Shown: positions 27,840-40,873, counted from the stretch's first letter. The stretch: 64,000 nt of DNA from Thysanoteuthis rhombus (GCA_963457665.1 OY735222.1:33676557-33740556); one strand, 5' to 3'. A program made the numbers and translations. The notes: generated by a model not told the origin, from the sequence alone.

Positions 27840-27875
27840 GTCACATTCTGCCCTCGTGGGGGAGCAAATAAATAC
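27840..27875 (+). repeat. Copy 2 of the dispersed repeat end
   Basis: Matches the copy at 24973 as described there. Here a GGGAGC insertion precedes the AAATAAATA tail. Confidence 0.55.
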
Positions 27876-28069
27876 CCACTTTTGTCAGATGTTAGATCTC
27901 TTTCGTCCCTTTCAGTTCTCTCCACTTCTTCCTGTTTCTTGGTAGTTAAAGTATGGCACAAGGCCAAATTGGTCAGGGTAGCTTGGAAGATTGTATTGCA
28001 CCAATCTTCCCAGTAGGGTAGCCTGTCAGCTTTAAAATTCAGCATTCAAGAATTTTTTTTTTTCTCCCT

Positions 28070-28140
28070 CTGATCAAACTCGAACCTCTGGCAGCAAATA
28101 TACAACTACCTTCAGTCACTACATTAGTGTCTTCAATGAC
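28070..28140 (-). repeat. Possible tRNA-derived SINE head, minus strand
   Basis: Read on the minus strand, TGTAGTGACTGAAGG (A-box-like) is followed about 35 bp later by GAGGTTCGAGTTTGATC (B-box-like). The layout parallels the + strand copy at 23580. Confidence 0.4.
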
Positions 28141-28219
28141 AATAGAACTTGTTACCTGAATGAGGTAGTCAGTGAAACTAACTTGCTAATCATCACCTTT
28201 ACAATAGGCACCAGGATAT

Positions 28220-29155
28220 ATACTGATGAGCCAAAACATAATGAACACCTGATTAATTAAGTGTTGGTTCTCTGTGTGCCTACAAAGCTCTCACCCATTC
28301 AGGTATGGACTTGGAACCTTTCGAGTTTTTTTTTGGGGGGGGGGGATCTGGTACCAGGATTTTAACTGCTACAAGTTGCATGGTAGAGGTTCTGCAGAGC
28401 GAACTTGTTGGTCCAACCTGTTTGATTGGTAGGTGCTCAATTGGATTGAAAACTGGGTAGTTATGTGGCCCGGGGCAACAGAAAAGTCTTGATGTTCCTG
28501 AAACCATTCCCATGAAAGACAGGTAGGGCGCATTGTCCTGTTGAAAGATTTCACTGTCATCGTAGAAAACTGTTGCGATGAAAGGATGCTCTTAGTCTTC
28601 AATGCTGTTGAGGTAAGTGATTTGTGAAAAAGTTCTTGCCACACAAATATTAGGACCCGCTTTTTTACTCAGAGCAGAATGTTGCTCGAACCCTCACTCT
28701 TCAACTGACTTGTTGCTTTTCCATAGTGCACCCGGGTGCCATGCTTCCACGGGATAGCACATGCATATCCTGCTGCCCACTTTATTCAGAAGGAAATGAT
28801 ATTCATTAGATTTGATATTCTTTCATTGATGAAAGATGCTTTTCTGACATCTTTTCCCCTTTTTGGACCACTGCTGATGGGTGCACAAGTCAACTGTCCG
28901 GAAGCACCCTACAGACTGTGCTGTTTCAGAAATGTTCTGACGTAGTCTTCTGGCCATAGCAATTTAACCTTTATCCAAGTCTCTCAAATCTTTCCTTTTT
29001 TGCCCACAACAGTAGCATCCAAGTCATCAAAATGAAGTACTCAAGGCCAGATCACCTACTTATACACTTCTGACCCTGACACGCATAGTTGTAACTAGTT
29101 AAACTAATATTCTTGCCATATATCGCTGGTCATGATGTTTTGGCTCATCAGTGTA
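28220..29155 (-). mobile_element. Tc1-like transposon, second family, deleted copy
   Basis: The terminal inverted repeats both read ACTGATGAGCCAAAACAT followed by (A/C)ATGA(A/C)C: left at 28221-28246, right (reverse complement) ending near 29154, each bordered by TATA. The element is about 935 bp, with transposase remnants on the minus strand in the interior. The termini differ from the 20.4-kb element, so it is a separate Tc1 family. Confidence 0.85.
28280..28650 (-). pseudogene. Tc1 transposase C-terminal relic (DDE)
   Basis: Minus-strand frames read EIFQQDNAP (second catalytic Asp), then a W/P-rich block, YPVFNPIEHL (the NPIE-x-x-W block containing the last acidic residue), then VRSAEPLPCNL. 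Order and spacing match Tc1 DD34E transposases. The Trp after NPIEHL is lost, and at least two frameshifts and a poly-C/poly-A interruption (28326-28345) break the frame. The DNA-binding N-terminus is largely missing. Confidence 0.8.
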
Positions 29156-29994
29156 TATACACGAACATGCAATTGTGCTTATCATTTCTGAATGTTAGGT
29201 TGTTTATAGCTGAGGATGAATCGTAGTCGCGACTACAATGACCTTGTGTGACCAAAGAATCAACTTTCAACAACAATGCCGAATTATTTGCCACTTCATG
29301 GTTTTAAATTTTAAATTCTTGTCCCCCAACAACCTTCTCATGGTTCCCCCTACCTTCCGCTCTCACTTCCTTCCTTCCTTCCTCTATTTTCGTCTTTCTC
29401 GCTACCTACCTCTCGTCTTGTATTTCCCCTCCCTTCTTCTCTTCTGATCCGCCTCGTCTGCACGATTTTAGGATTGAACTTGTCTTGTGTGTCTTCTCTT
29501 CTCACACTGCTCAACTAACAGGGCAAAGATGGGTCACTTGTTTTATGTAGCACGGTATTCGGCTTGTTGAAGGTTGAGGAAGGAGCTTGAGCTGTCTGGA
29601 GTTAGCGCACAGAGCTGCAAAGAAACATGTGGGTAAAAGGGTTTCTTTTATGCTATGTGAAACCCAGAATTTTTTCAACAGTACAGTTAGGTTTGTTTAG
29701 AAAGAAGAGTGTAGAAATAGGAAAATGGCTAATAATCGTTTTGGGTGGAGGGAGATGGGTCAGAACAAGGATAAGTAATTTGATTTTTTTTTCTCCATTT
29801 TATTCTTAATGGTTGGGAGATGGGAGGCTTGGTGTTTGAAGTAGTAATCTGATCTTCTTAAGAATATGTTGAGCATAAAAAAATTTGTTTGGTTTCTGGA
29901 AAATGTAGATTAAAAATGCTCAAGACTTTTAGCAGATGAGCCACCACCCCCTTTTCACTTTCGTACTAACCGACAGACGTTAAAGTCGTATTGA

Positions 29995-30095
29995 AACTTG
30001 GGCATGCACTTCGTCGGTACTTCTAGCAGGGATTGAACCAGCTATTGTGATACGAGCTGTATAACTTCTGTGAACATGTGCTCAGCATAGAATAG
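29995..30095 (-). repeat. Possible tRNA-derived SINE head, minus strand
   Basis: The minus strand carries GGTTCAATCCC, an excellent pol III B box, about 35-40 bp after a degenerate A box (GAAGTTATACAGC). It could instead be a decayed tRNA. No acceptor-stem complementarity is convincing. Confidence 0.45.
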
Positions 30096-30099
30096 GCTC

Positions 30100-33000
30100 T
30101 TTCACCTCCATATCCTCATTTTCGATCCTTGTTTTTTGTATTACTTTACATACATAAACGAAGCACTATGTACCTCCGTACTTGATAGACATTTCAATAT
30201 TGTGGCCGGTCAGAAGACATCAAGAAGAAAAGGCATCGGTCAAAAGAACAACGGTATAGTACGAACTACTGCAAGCTACCATCGTGTTTAATTAAAACGA
30301 TCACACTCCAGTTACGAATATTATAACTGAATTTGTACTATTTGAGTAATTTAAATTTTGTAATATATGTCACTGGAAGAATTAGTAATATTTTTTAAAA
30401 TTGAAATAATAAAAATCAGTAATACTATAGAAAATTTTTTTACGACTTTCAAGTAATAGCCGTTCATCTTTTAAAGGTGGCCTCAAAAGTCATACAAAGT
30501 CTCTGAAAAGTATAGTTTTTGATCAAATGGTATGAATGTAGCCATCAGATTTTGCCGCTATGACATCATAGAATGGAAAAGAGGTTTTAATTTCATTTTT
30601 CCGTTGAATATGTTGCTTGATAATAACTTGAAATTGAAAATTTAGACTGTACATATGACGCAAAAATAGAATTGTAACTTTTTACTCATTCAATTTCATT
30701 TCAATGGATATAGATATTCGGTTTCACTATCGCTAAAAGTGAAACTGAAACATAATGAAATGGTGCGTTGAAAGATTTAACTAAAGATGAACCAACTTTA
30801 CATTGATAAATAAAATTAGGCTGGTTTGAAGACTGAAAACTAGAAAAAGGGGTACGTTGAAACAATTATCTGTTCATCCTTGGAATGTTTGAGATTCTCG
30901 CCAATTTAGACGAGAAATTTTTTAAACCTGTTGTACCCCATTGCTGTCGTATTTTGTTGATAAAAAGCGATGTCATAAAAATGGAGAAAGATCAACTACT
31001 TCTTAGCACCTTTGTATGGTTCAGAAAAAGTGTCTAATATTAAATCAATGAATTCAAAAAAATGAAGTATCAAAATCCTTAAGAGCTTTCAAGAAATGAA
31101 AGGATCAACTTGAACATTCAAAATTTCATTGCTAACTCGTTAACTCGACTCCTTCACTTTATTTAGCCAGTTATACATAGGCAGTGAAAAAATTAAGGTA
31201 TAATCAATCGGAATTAACAAGATTTTAATGCAAAAATGAGATTGAAAACCTTTTGATTCATCTTAACTTAGAAAGAAAAATTCGTTTATCGAGGAAATCT
31301 AAAGACAGTTATATTTATCTCAATTTATGCCTTTTGAATAATAAAAACACTAAAGAGACTATTTATGACCTCTGGGGCCACTTCAAAGCAAAGATTAATA
31401 GATATTACTCATTTTAGTGGTAAAAAGTGTCCTAGAATATATATTTTTTTCATTTGAATGTATTGTTACTCGAATTTAATATTAGTACAATTTCAGTTAC
31501 AATATTTGTACTACAGTGTTGACATACAGGGCTGATGCTTTTTGTACTTTCAGCAATCCGTACTAATCGCTGTCCCTTTGGCTGATGCCTTTCGTCCTCA
31601 TTCATGTTGACCTGGGTTCTTGTAATATTTACTAAGCTTAGTATGATGCTGGATCAAATGAAGTTTTTGCGCCAATTCTCCACATGGAATGGACCAGTCT
31701 GCCTTGATAATCGGCATTCCAAAGCCTGGCTTTCTACTTAATTCCATTGACACCAGTAGGAAATATGCAACTACTTCAGCCACAAGGCAGTGATTTTTTT
31801 TTTGAACTCACATGCGTAAAAAAATCAGTTTTGATTTAAGGAAATGTGTGCAGTTATTGTATCCACATTTCGATGCTCATTATTCTATTCACGTCCCCCT
31901 CAGAACATTAAAATCGAGCACATTCTTAGAGTAATCAAATATTCATTAGCTACAACTATTAACATTTATAACTTCAGAATATGAAAGGAAGCTCATATCC
32001 TCGCGTTCGACTTTTTCGTGGGCTAATCTAGAATTCACTTGAAAAAATTTATCCCACACCATGCAGTCATATCCTGTGTATGGAACATTTCAAAATGTCA
32101 TGTTAATTTTATTGCCACTATTTGTTGTCTCGTCTTGCAAACACAACCTTATGAGAATATACTGCTCAGCTCTCTTTAATTTTTCTTCCTCCAGCAAACC
32201 ACCACGTTCCCGCCTTTTTCAACGTAAGGGTGTGGTTATACGAGCACAGATGGGGACAGGCAGTTTTGGTAGGTCCCGATGGAAGGTGCGGTGTGTCTCA
32301 TTGTCCTGGGGCCTTCTTTTTCTTCCCCTCAAGAGTAAATGGATACTAGCGTGACTGTAAACCATCTCTTGTCTGCTCAGGGGTGGGTAGGCTCTAATTG
32401 GAGCTACAGGGGATTCGTGTGGTGTAGGAGTGAAGGTTGGGTGTTTAGGTCCTGGGAGAAGACTTAAGTAATGACAGAAAAGATAAAAGCAATATTTTAT
32501 TTGTTTGCTTCTTCTCCAGTTACATCATGTTGGATCGGAAAAAGCTGGCCATTGCTCATCCGTTAAAGACGTTTCTTGAGAAAAAACCCCAACCTTCTAG
32601 CCAGATGTTACTTCAACTCTGCCTATCAGTATCAGAATTTCGCCGTCGATATTTGCTAATATCACCTCGGTAATTATCATTCAGGAAGCTTTCATCTTTC
32701 TTTTTTATAGAGCAAATGCGCGGTCGAACTAACGGAGATAGGCCTCTCTGCCACCAAGTTATGTATATGACTGCTTCACTGAACAGAGAACGGAATTGTT
32801 TGGAAAAAAATGCTCATCAACAAAATTTAAGATTTCGGATTATGGGGTCGGTTAATGAGACATGTATGTGGTCAGCATTTTCTTAATGTCATTTTGCCCG
32901 CACATCTTAAGGTCAAACACTTGATAGCAGTCCTGTCTTTTGACTTGTTGGCAGGGGGTTGGATTATTGAAAAGAAGATCGCGATTTAAAATGGTAAAAA

Positions 33001-35400
33001 AAAAGTTAACTGCTGACATTAGTAAAACAATTCTCTCTCTCTCTCATCATAATTTGGCTTCATGAACGAAGATGTATGAGGATGTCCCACGTCTTTTGCA
33101 GACCCACTGATGGATGTTGAGATGAGCCCTATATAGGATTGGCTCATTCTGTCGCAGGGATTGTATGCGAAGGTCTAGTAGCAGGATTTTTTGAGTCCAT
33201 TTTTACAGCGCTGCCACTATTCCTCAGCTCAAGTTCTGCAGGTTCTTTTGGGTGGAGGTTGCCTGAAATATTTCACGTCTCTCTGTCAGCAGCATATATC
33301 GCAATTCGAAAAGTATCATTTATGATTTATATCATTTAAGAAATTCACTGTTTGAACTTTTTTCATAACTAAGTATGAAATGAATATAAATCACTCAAAT
33401 TATGTGTCTGAAAATAAGAAATAAGAAATATTGTCATTTATGATTATCATATCGTATAAATGAATGCAAAAATAACCATATGCTTTTTCGGAACTAGCAC
33501 CGGGGTCGTTGTTTGTCCGAAAGGACATGTAGTTTATTCTCATAGCTAATATTTTGTAGCAGGCTTTGTTTAGTTGATAGTGTTAAACCTACAGACATTC
33601 TAGAAGCAGGTGTTTTGCTTATGTAGATGAGTTTCTTTCCTGGTCTTTATCAAAAGAAAGTTGTCCATATGACTGTTCATCGCTATTTTATGAAGTTACG
33701 AAAAATGTCTTAAGATGGAAAATAGGTCCTACATGGGGTGGCCATTTTAAAAAAAAGGAAAGATGCTCTAGACCAGCGGTCTTCAATCTGGGGCCCATAT
33801 TAATAGGGGTCTGTAAGCTTGTAGAGAGGTCGACATTTTGAGGTAATTTATTTCAGCTTTTTAGTTGCCCCCCAAGGACTAATAAACGCCCGGATGGAGA
33901 CGGCGCCTGCGGGGGGATAGTGTTCGAAATCAGGACTATCCGGCGTAAAGGTGAACGTCTGCCCACTCTAGTCCCACATTACGTGACCAATAGTCAATAA
34001 CATGCTAATTGTTGTGAGTCGCTGCTTTCTCGATAGCCCCAGAAGACTTTTTCACAGGGTTGTTCCTAGGGATGAGAAATGTATCTTTTTTTTTCTTCTT
34101 TTTTTTTCTCCTCCTCATCATGTTCGGCACTGTCGTCATTGGCTGTAAACCTGTACCCCAGCGAGAGGCGCCCTCTAACCGAAGAAGTTTCTGTTGGATA
34201 GTTGGTGGGATATGCAAGGAATCCTCCATTACAGTCTTTTAAACGGTAACAAAACGATTACTGTTACAGCTTTGGACAGGAAACGCCCATCTTTAGCTAA
34301 CAGAGAAGGGGTATCTTACAGATATTCGGTTGGGAAAGATGATTCATCCAACATACTCCCCTGACCTTGCCCCAATTGACTCATTTGCCCATTTCGCTGA
34401 ACTAAGTCTAATTTGAAGAGAAGAGGTTGAAAATCGGTTACATTTTTCCCACCATGTCAAAATCGAAAGAATTTTCCAAATCTGTTAGCAAAAATCTTGA
34501 TGGATGGAATAAGGTTATCGAAAGCGAGGGGGTGTATGTATATTAATGATTAAGTGTATCTTTAATCGGCGTTAAATTTGTTTCTGAATAAATTGAAACC
34601 TTAGAACTTTCCCTACAACATGATATTTTAGACTATCGGTGCTGTCAAAATATTTTCTAGAACAGTAAACCTATTTTCTTGTTCTTCGTATGTCACAAAT
34701 TCAAACCTTACTGAAGGTGATACCTGTGATTGAATTACAAAATGAACGCCAGTGATATAGTGTGGACAATGGCTGGGATTAATCAGGGGTAGACGTGATG
34801 TTTCTCCCGCCTCGCGGAAGTGCTCTTGAAGTTGACTTGTATAGGCTGCTCAACCTAAATACATTTCAAGTGCATTTGTGATAAGCCACTTTTCTTTTTG
34901 AGATGATAACCCGACTTCAAGCCAAATGAAAACGTGATATGATAATTGTTGATCTTCCCCGGGGAAAGAAAAACGTTGCTGAGGTGGCGAATCCGTTAAA
35001 AAATTTATATTAGAATTATAAATTCCTCTGCTCAATCTATTCATTCGGTTTCCATGTTTTAAATTTAGGACTTTGATACATTTCTGTGTAGGATGAGCCT
35101 CGGGTGCTGACTAAAGCTTATTCCTGCTATCTGCATATTCTTGAAAATCAACAAAGATAGCCTTTATCGCCACGTATATCTCTCGATGAGAAAGAAATTT
35201 TTCGGTGCCATATCACAAGTAAAACACAATGATGATCGATGTCACAGATTCTTGCATGCATACAAAAAATTGAAGTGTTAGTACGAAAATCACGAAGGTG
35301 TTATGTCTTCTGAATAGCCTGCGGCCCTGAGTGTTCTTAATGTTTTACTCCTTCCTCTTTTTATCACAACATCCTGGTTAAATCATCTCTTGAACTGTTG
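30100..35400. other. No gene established; CpG-normal sequence
   Basis: Contains short open frames (31598-31783 minus, 32061-32354 plus, 33139-33339 plus) without family matches, a (CT)n at 33032-33045, and a hAT-like end at 33773. The region may include promoter or 5' UTR sequence, but no start or splice structure can be demonstrated. Confidence 0.4.
33773..33860 (+). mobile_element. Possible hAT-type transposon end
   Basis: CAGCGGTCTTCAATCTGGGG, then a GGGGTCTGTAAGC block, resembles the terminal sequence of Charlie-like hAT elements (CAGnGGTTCTCAAnCTGGGG...GGGGTC). The opposite terminus and the 8-bp target duplication were not found. Confidence 0.4.
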
Positions 35401-35402
35401 AA

Positions 35403-35557
35403 GCATACAGCACGAAATTAGAATTGAAGAAGTAGCTTCTGGTGATATCTGAAGTTGCATCCCACACCTCGGGAGCATGTCTTTTGTGGATTTCAACGTC
35501 GGTCACGAAAGATCATCGGAAGCAACTTCATTTCCGATTTCGTGCTGTTTGCTGTAT
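35403..35557. repeat. Foldback (inverted-repeat) element, about 155 bp
   Basis: The left arm 35403-35446 (ACAGCACGAAAT...GAAG...GCTTC...GAT) pairs with the right arm 35512-35557, about 80% over 40 bp, with a central spacer of about 65 bp. A 29-bp piece of the left arm recurs at 36134, so this is a dispersed family, probably a MITE. Confidence 0.6.
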
Positions 35558-36133
35558 CGACCCGTTTTTTTTTTTCCTAATGAAAAGTAACTTTGAATGA
35601 AGTAATAATTATTATTAATGTTCACTATAAAGGTAATTTTTGATTTTTGTATGTTATAGAAAACCTAGACCAAGCCAAATAGGCCACTTTGCTTCCAACT
35701 ACCACTTCTTACAAGAATCTGGTAAATTGTAAATTCTGAGATCCAGATTTAAGCATCCACATAATTTCTGTGATATTTCTTTGCCTAGGCACAGGCTGCG
35801 TTTGATAATTGTCGCATTTTTTTAAATAGCTCATACGAAACGAGATCGTTTCTTGTTTGATATCTCGTGGGTTTACGGATAAATTGAAGACCCAAAAAAA
35901 TGTCCAAATTTTTGCTTCAACATGAATATCATGAAGTGTGATTCGTTAAAAGTGATATCATCCATTGTGCCGTCCCTTACAAATTACTATCCATATGTTC
36001 CAATGATCGCCTGGTTCTGTAATTCTTCATCCTTGGCTTGGGTGTTGAAATGAGATTTCTGTATCGATCAATTACTTTTCCTAATCGTCACAAAATGTAC
36101 ATTGTCTTCGTGTTGTGGCTCCAATTTTCCCTC

Positions 36134-36162
36134 AGAATTAAAGAAGTAGCTTCCGGTGAGAT
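36134..36162 (+). repeat. Partial copy of the 35.4-kb foldback arm
   Basis: 29 bp with about four differences from 35420-35448; the shared core is GAAGTAGCTTC. Confidence 0.6.
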
Positions 36163-39100
36163 TGAATCAACTTTATCTGGCTAAGTTGACGTGGTAACGA
36201 GACTTATCAAGGGTCAGTAGGTACAGGCATAAGTCAGGTCGCTTGCTGAGAGTTCTATCATTGGTCGTATGCCAGTGAAAATTTTCTCTGAGGCTTGCAC
36301 GGCGCGTATGAAAGCTGCAGGTTGATGAAGGGAATTGCGATAGGTGGTAGTTCACAAAGACGATGATTGCGAGATATGCACTGCAGGACTATTAATTTGG
36401 GCATCTTTAATATGAAACTGGATCACAAGATTTAGGCTCAATGAAAAATAATTAGTGAGAAGATTGTTTTTTTTTTTGTTAGTGTCCATATGATGTGATA
36501 GAACTGTTGGGGTCATTACTCAACGTATTGGACTCGTTACTAATACACTTGACGCACAGCTCATTCTGTCGTTATTTTGTCTTTCCTCGTAATTTCACTC
36601 ACCAATCTCACCAGATTCTTTTCGCCTGTCTGACACATCTGTCTCGAGATATTTTCGTCCAACCATGTGACGCAAAAAATAGTTTGACCAGACCTGGATC
36701 CAATTTTAATTACTAGTTCAGCCAGTCATCTTCAGATTCAGTTGTGTTCTTGCGTGTCTCCGAAGTAACGAAGACAGCTGCGAGGGATACTGGTTGCCTG
36801 TGGAATCGTTGGCGAGGTCGAGTAGCCGTAAAGCTGGTGCCTGTGATCTGTTACAGCCATATTTAATGTGAATGAGTGTCATTTGTTGACCTGTACGATT
36901 TCTTTCTTTCTTTGAACATATCTTTGCTTCACTTTCTTAGGTGACAAGAAGTTAATTTGCATTTAATTGGGTGAATTACACGAGTGAGTTGATTATATCT
37001 GCTTTACGCAAGATGTGGTGCTTGTTTCATCTGACATACCTATGGTTTTAAATAAGTGTCAAGATGTTTGAAAAAATGCAGATGTAACTGAATATGAGAT
37101 TTATTTTCAAGAATTAATTGACCATTACAGAGCAGTTGATGTACCATGAAACTGGAGCTATGATTAATGTTGAAAACTAGCTGTTTGTCTAATCTGTGAT
37201 ATTGGTAGGATTTATTGAACAAATGTGTCAAAACGTTAATTCACTCTAATGATGACATGCATAGCTGTTGTAAGTTATCGTATATACCATTTGAACCTGT
37301 TAAACGTCGGCGGAGGTCAAGATTTTCTTTCATTAATTCTTACCTCTACTTAGAAACTCCCACGCTTAGATTTTTTTTCCGTTAACAAATCAAAAATGCA
37401 GCTTTGGGCGAGAAAATGTTTTAACATTGAATATTGCAATTTAGGATTTGATATTTGTTGGGACAATCTTCTGCGCTCATTTTGTATGTTGTGCATAGAA
37501 AATCAGTAAAATGGCTCGTCATTGGTTAGGAATTGATGCAAATGTTACAGACCAGATGGGGCTATGTACAATTCCGAGCTTAGTACGACACAAGGACATA
37601 CTGGGTTGGAAGATTATGTTACATCAGTCTTGAATACCGGCATTCGAGATTCTGGCTTTATCTGAACCCTTATACCGACCACTGACGCCTGTTGCAGATA
37701 CGCAGTTATCTAAATTGAAGTATTTATTTGATAAGCGTCTGAATACAGTGCAAATTGACCCTAGAGTCTGACACTGTAAGCCTGACACCATATTGTAGTT
37801 GAAAGTTGTTAATATACGTTGTCAATATAAGTGTTCCCCCGTTTTTCAATAACAATCTTTTGGGGATATACAATATTGGATTATTATTCTTACTGCTCGG
37901 ATTTCGTTTTGAGGAAGAAATGACTAGTCTGAGCTCATACAGAGAAATACTTGTTTTCGTTTGATTTTTCTTTTCTTTTAGCCCATCCCCCAAGCCAAGT
38001 GTTGAATCGGGTTGACTAAATCTTATGATTTAGGTTCTTCAAACAAACTCTGCATGATACATTGTAAAAAGAATGGTTCCACCTCCACAAATTTTTGTCT
38101 CAACTTTGTCATTGCTAGTAGACATATAGTGATTTTTTTCTATCTTGCTTCATTTTGCGAATTTCAATAGATGGAAAAAAGAGCCCGCAGAAAACTTCTT
38201 TCTGGCGAAGAAAAATTAGTCACAGCACTTGATCACATGAGTCTTTTTTTTTTTAAATTGAAAAAAAAAATTATTACCCTTAGTAAATTTAGAAGGAAAG
38301 AAAAATAGTGTAAAAGCTGCCTTTCTACAATCAATTTCCATAATGTGTTGAAAGTTCTGTTAATTTAGCGCATTTTAGCTGAAATATTACAAAAGTTCAA
38401 TTATTTTCTGCTGTTGATGTTCCTAACTTGAGCATGTCAGGCATTTTTTTTTTCATTTCTCTGTCGACGTGCCTCAATGCATAAACCTGTGTTCAACTAA
38501 TCCACCATCGGTAATGGTCTGTCCGACTGTCATTTTGTCTCAAGTTGATACAGGAAATAATCATTTCTATATCATTGATTTCTATTTTCTTCGATTTTCA
38601 TCTCGATAAAGACGTTTCATCGGACATGGTGAGCATTGGGAGATGACTATAATTAAGTGAACAGATTTTTACTCCGCAAAACACTTCGTTCATTCGTATA
38701 AATCAGTTCAAATATTTTCGGCTGTTGAATAAGATATGTTAATCATTACGTGAGAAAATAACGCCTGGGTAAATAATAACTAAAATTATGTGTTTGTAAA
38801 TATGATATCAAGTAATGCCGAAGAAGTTACTGATCGTAATTGGGGTCTGTTGGTGATTCAATTGATCTTTGAAGTCTTGAGCGCCCTATTTCGTGAAGAC
38901 TATTGATGTTCATGTCGGCCTACTTGCAATTTTTAGTCCACACTTTGCGACTTTGGATACTCACTTAGCTCACGATTTTTTTTTGGGGGGGGGTAGTGAC
39001 CTAATCCTTCGTTGAAATACCTATGAAGCCTCTGTGCTTGGCTCCAGAAGCAATGCTTGTATGTAGAAAGCAATGAATTCATTTTGAGTGTGAGCAAAAA

Positions 39101-40865
39101 TCTTGCGCGAAAAATCTCTTTTCAACTGTGTATCCAGTCAGTTTTCGAAGTGTCCTGGGAACTTTAGTGCACGTCTCATAATGAGAAACTATGTAAATTT
39201 ATCAACCGAGTTCATTTTCGTAAATGTCTTGGCAGACTAATAATTGGACCAAGTTTAAACCGACCGTAAGTTTATCGGCGCATTTTTTAAGATCTGTTAA
39301 ATAGTAGTCTCTTTCTTGACCTGGAGATCGCTGATTCGACATGACTTTCTGCCCTAAGATATCCTTTCCTTTTCGTGGCATACTGATAACAAGACCTTTC
39401 TGACTCTGATGCTGTTCAAACCTACTGCACCAATTTGTAACTTTGCTGCGTGTTTTCTTTGTAGGAGTTCCTTTTGCCCGGGTTTAACTTGGATTTTTCT
39501 CTTATGTGTATGGTACTGAGCTTCTCTTACCCACTTGGGTATCAGTAGCTTTCTTTTTGTACGGACACTGAATACAAAATGTCACCATTTGCTGTTAAGG
39601 CGTGGCGAATTCTTTGAATGGGTTTGACGCTACGAAAATATTGCTTAAGTGTAGGCGGGGCTGTTTTGAAGAAGGTGTCATTTACTTGTTCGAATAGGCG
39701 TGTCAAAATTTTAGATTGTTTGAGGAGAAGTAGGACCCCAGTTTTTCTATATTTGTCTTTGGGGCGTGGCGCTAGTCAACTTAATTACTGAAAAGAGATT
39801 ATCGCTGTTCCTCTTTTTCGTATGTAGGTTTCCCACCTCGTCTCTTGACTTTGCGGAGAAACTATTTTTTAATCAGCTATTTCACATAGTTCTAATTTCG
39901 TTATCGAAGTGTCAACTCGTGTATCTATACCAGTGTTGAAGGAACTCTTTTTTTAGGAGAGGGGGGGGGGGTCATTTATACACTGTTTGAACAGCCATTT
40001 TGAAATGTTTAAACGGCTGGAATTTTCAATTACTGGTTTCAAAAATGGCCAAACTTGTCCATTCATCATTAACTGTAAGGTAACTGTATTGCTGAATGCG
40101 CTCTAAAAACTCGTACAAAGGCCCGAAAAAGTATGATTATACAAGGTATTGATCCGATATCAACACAATAATGAAGTTAGGAGCCATTAATTTTTTGGGC
40201 TACTGTTTTTATGTCAAGTTTTGGCTTATTCATGTATTTCTCTCTATTTGTATAGAACACTACCTTTAGATCGAGAATCAAGTTATCTGAACTACGCAGT
40301 TATTTTGTTTTGTTTTTTTTTTTGTATTTTGGGATAATCTAGCCACTTTTAGCCATTCAGAATTGCTGTTCCCCGAGTGGCGTATAACCAAAAAACCCCC
40401 ACCCCCTGCATTTTATTATGAATCTTCTATGAGATGTTGGCTAGAGTACATTCCGTGCTCCGTCTGCCAATCTGAAACCCTTGTAAGACCAATTTAGTTA
40501 ACCGCTTATTGATACACACCGTAAAAATATTGCCAAAGGAGAGCTAATAACGAACTGTTTGCATGGTTAGTAACAGTATTTCATCAACTTCAATGAAGTT
40601 GCTTTAAACCTGATTCCGCTTCTTTTTGAAAGTTCACTCTACGCCACTGTTTTGCTTTTGCAGAAATGGCCTTCATCATTTTTGCCATGAGCAGTTATAG
40701 AAGTAGCGTACACCCTCTTCTATTCTATCACCCAGTCTCCCGTGTCTCCCCCCCCCCAACTACCGATGACCCAGCCTGACATATCATCATTATATTTTTG
40801 TGTCTGGAATCTATCGAAGCCGGCTCACTCTTTTTCGTTGATCTAATGCTGTGTCTGCGGAATAA

Positions 40866-40873
40866 TGACGTCA
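40866..40873. promoter_or_regulatory. Perfect CRE palindrome TGACGTCA
   Basis: The full 8-bp CREB/ATF site lies in the CpG-normal domain, followed by GC-richer sequence (CCCCGCCGTCGAG at about 40904). An 8-mer can occur by chance in 64 kb, so function is only a possibility. Confidence 0.3.

Larger units (their letters stand above)
21946..28215. other. No gene seen apart from listed repeats
   Basis: AT-rich intergenic- or intron-like DNA with poly-C (22132-22141; 27697-27709), poly-A near 22965-22984, many poly-T runs and a few SINE-like pieces. The stretch 24500-24960 is slightly GC-richer and may be an unidentified repeat or UTR. Open frames show no family match. Confidence 0.45.
1..29200. 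other. CpG-depleted domain, left
   Basis: Hand counts of CpG in sample blocks give about 7 in 1-960 and about 4 in 16001-16960, roughly a fifth or less of what base composition predicts. In animals with mosaic DNA methylation such depletion marks historically methylated DNA, often gene bodies. No exon was recognised here, so this may be a very long intron of an unseen neighbour or methylated repeat-rich DNA. Confidence 0.6.
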
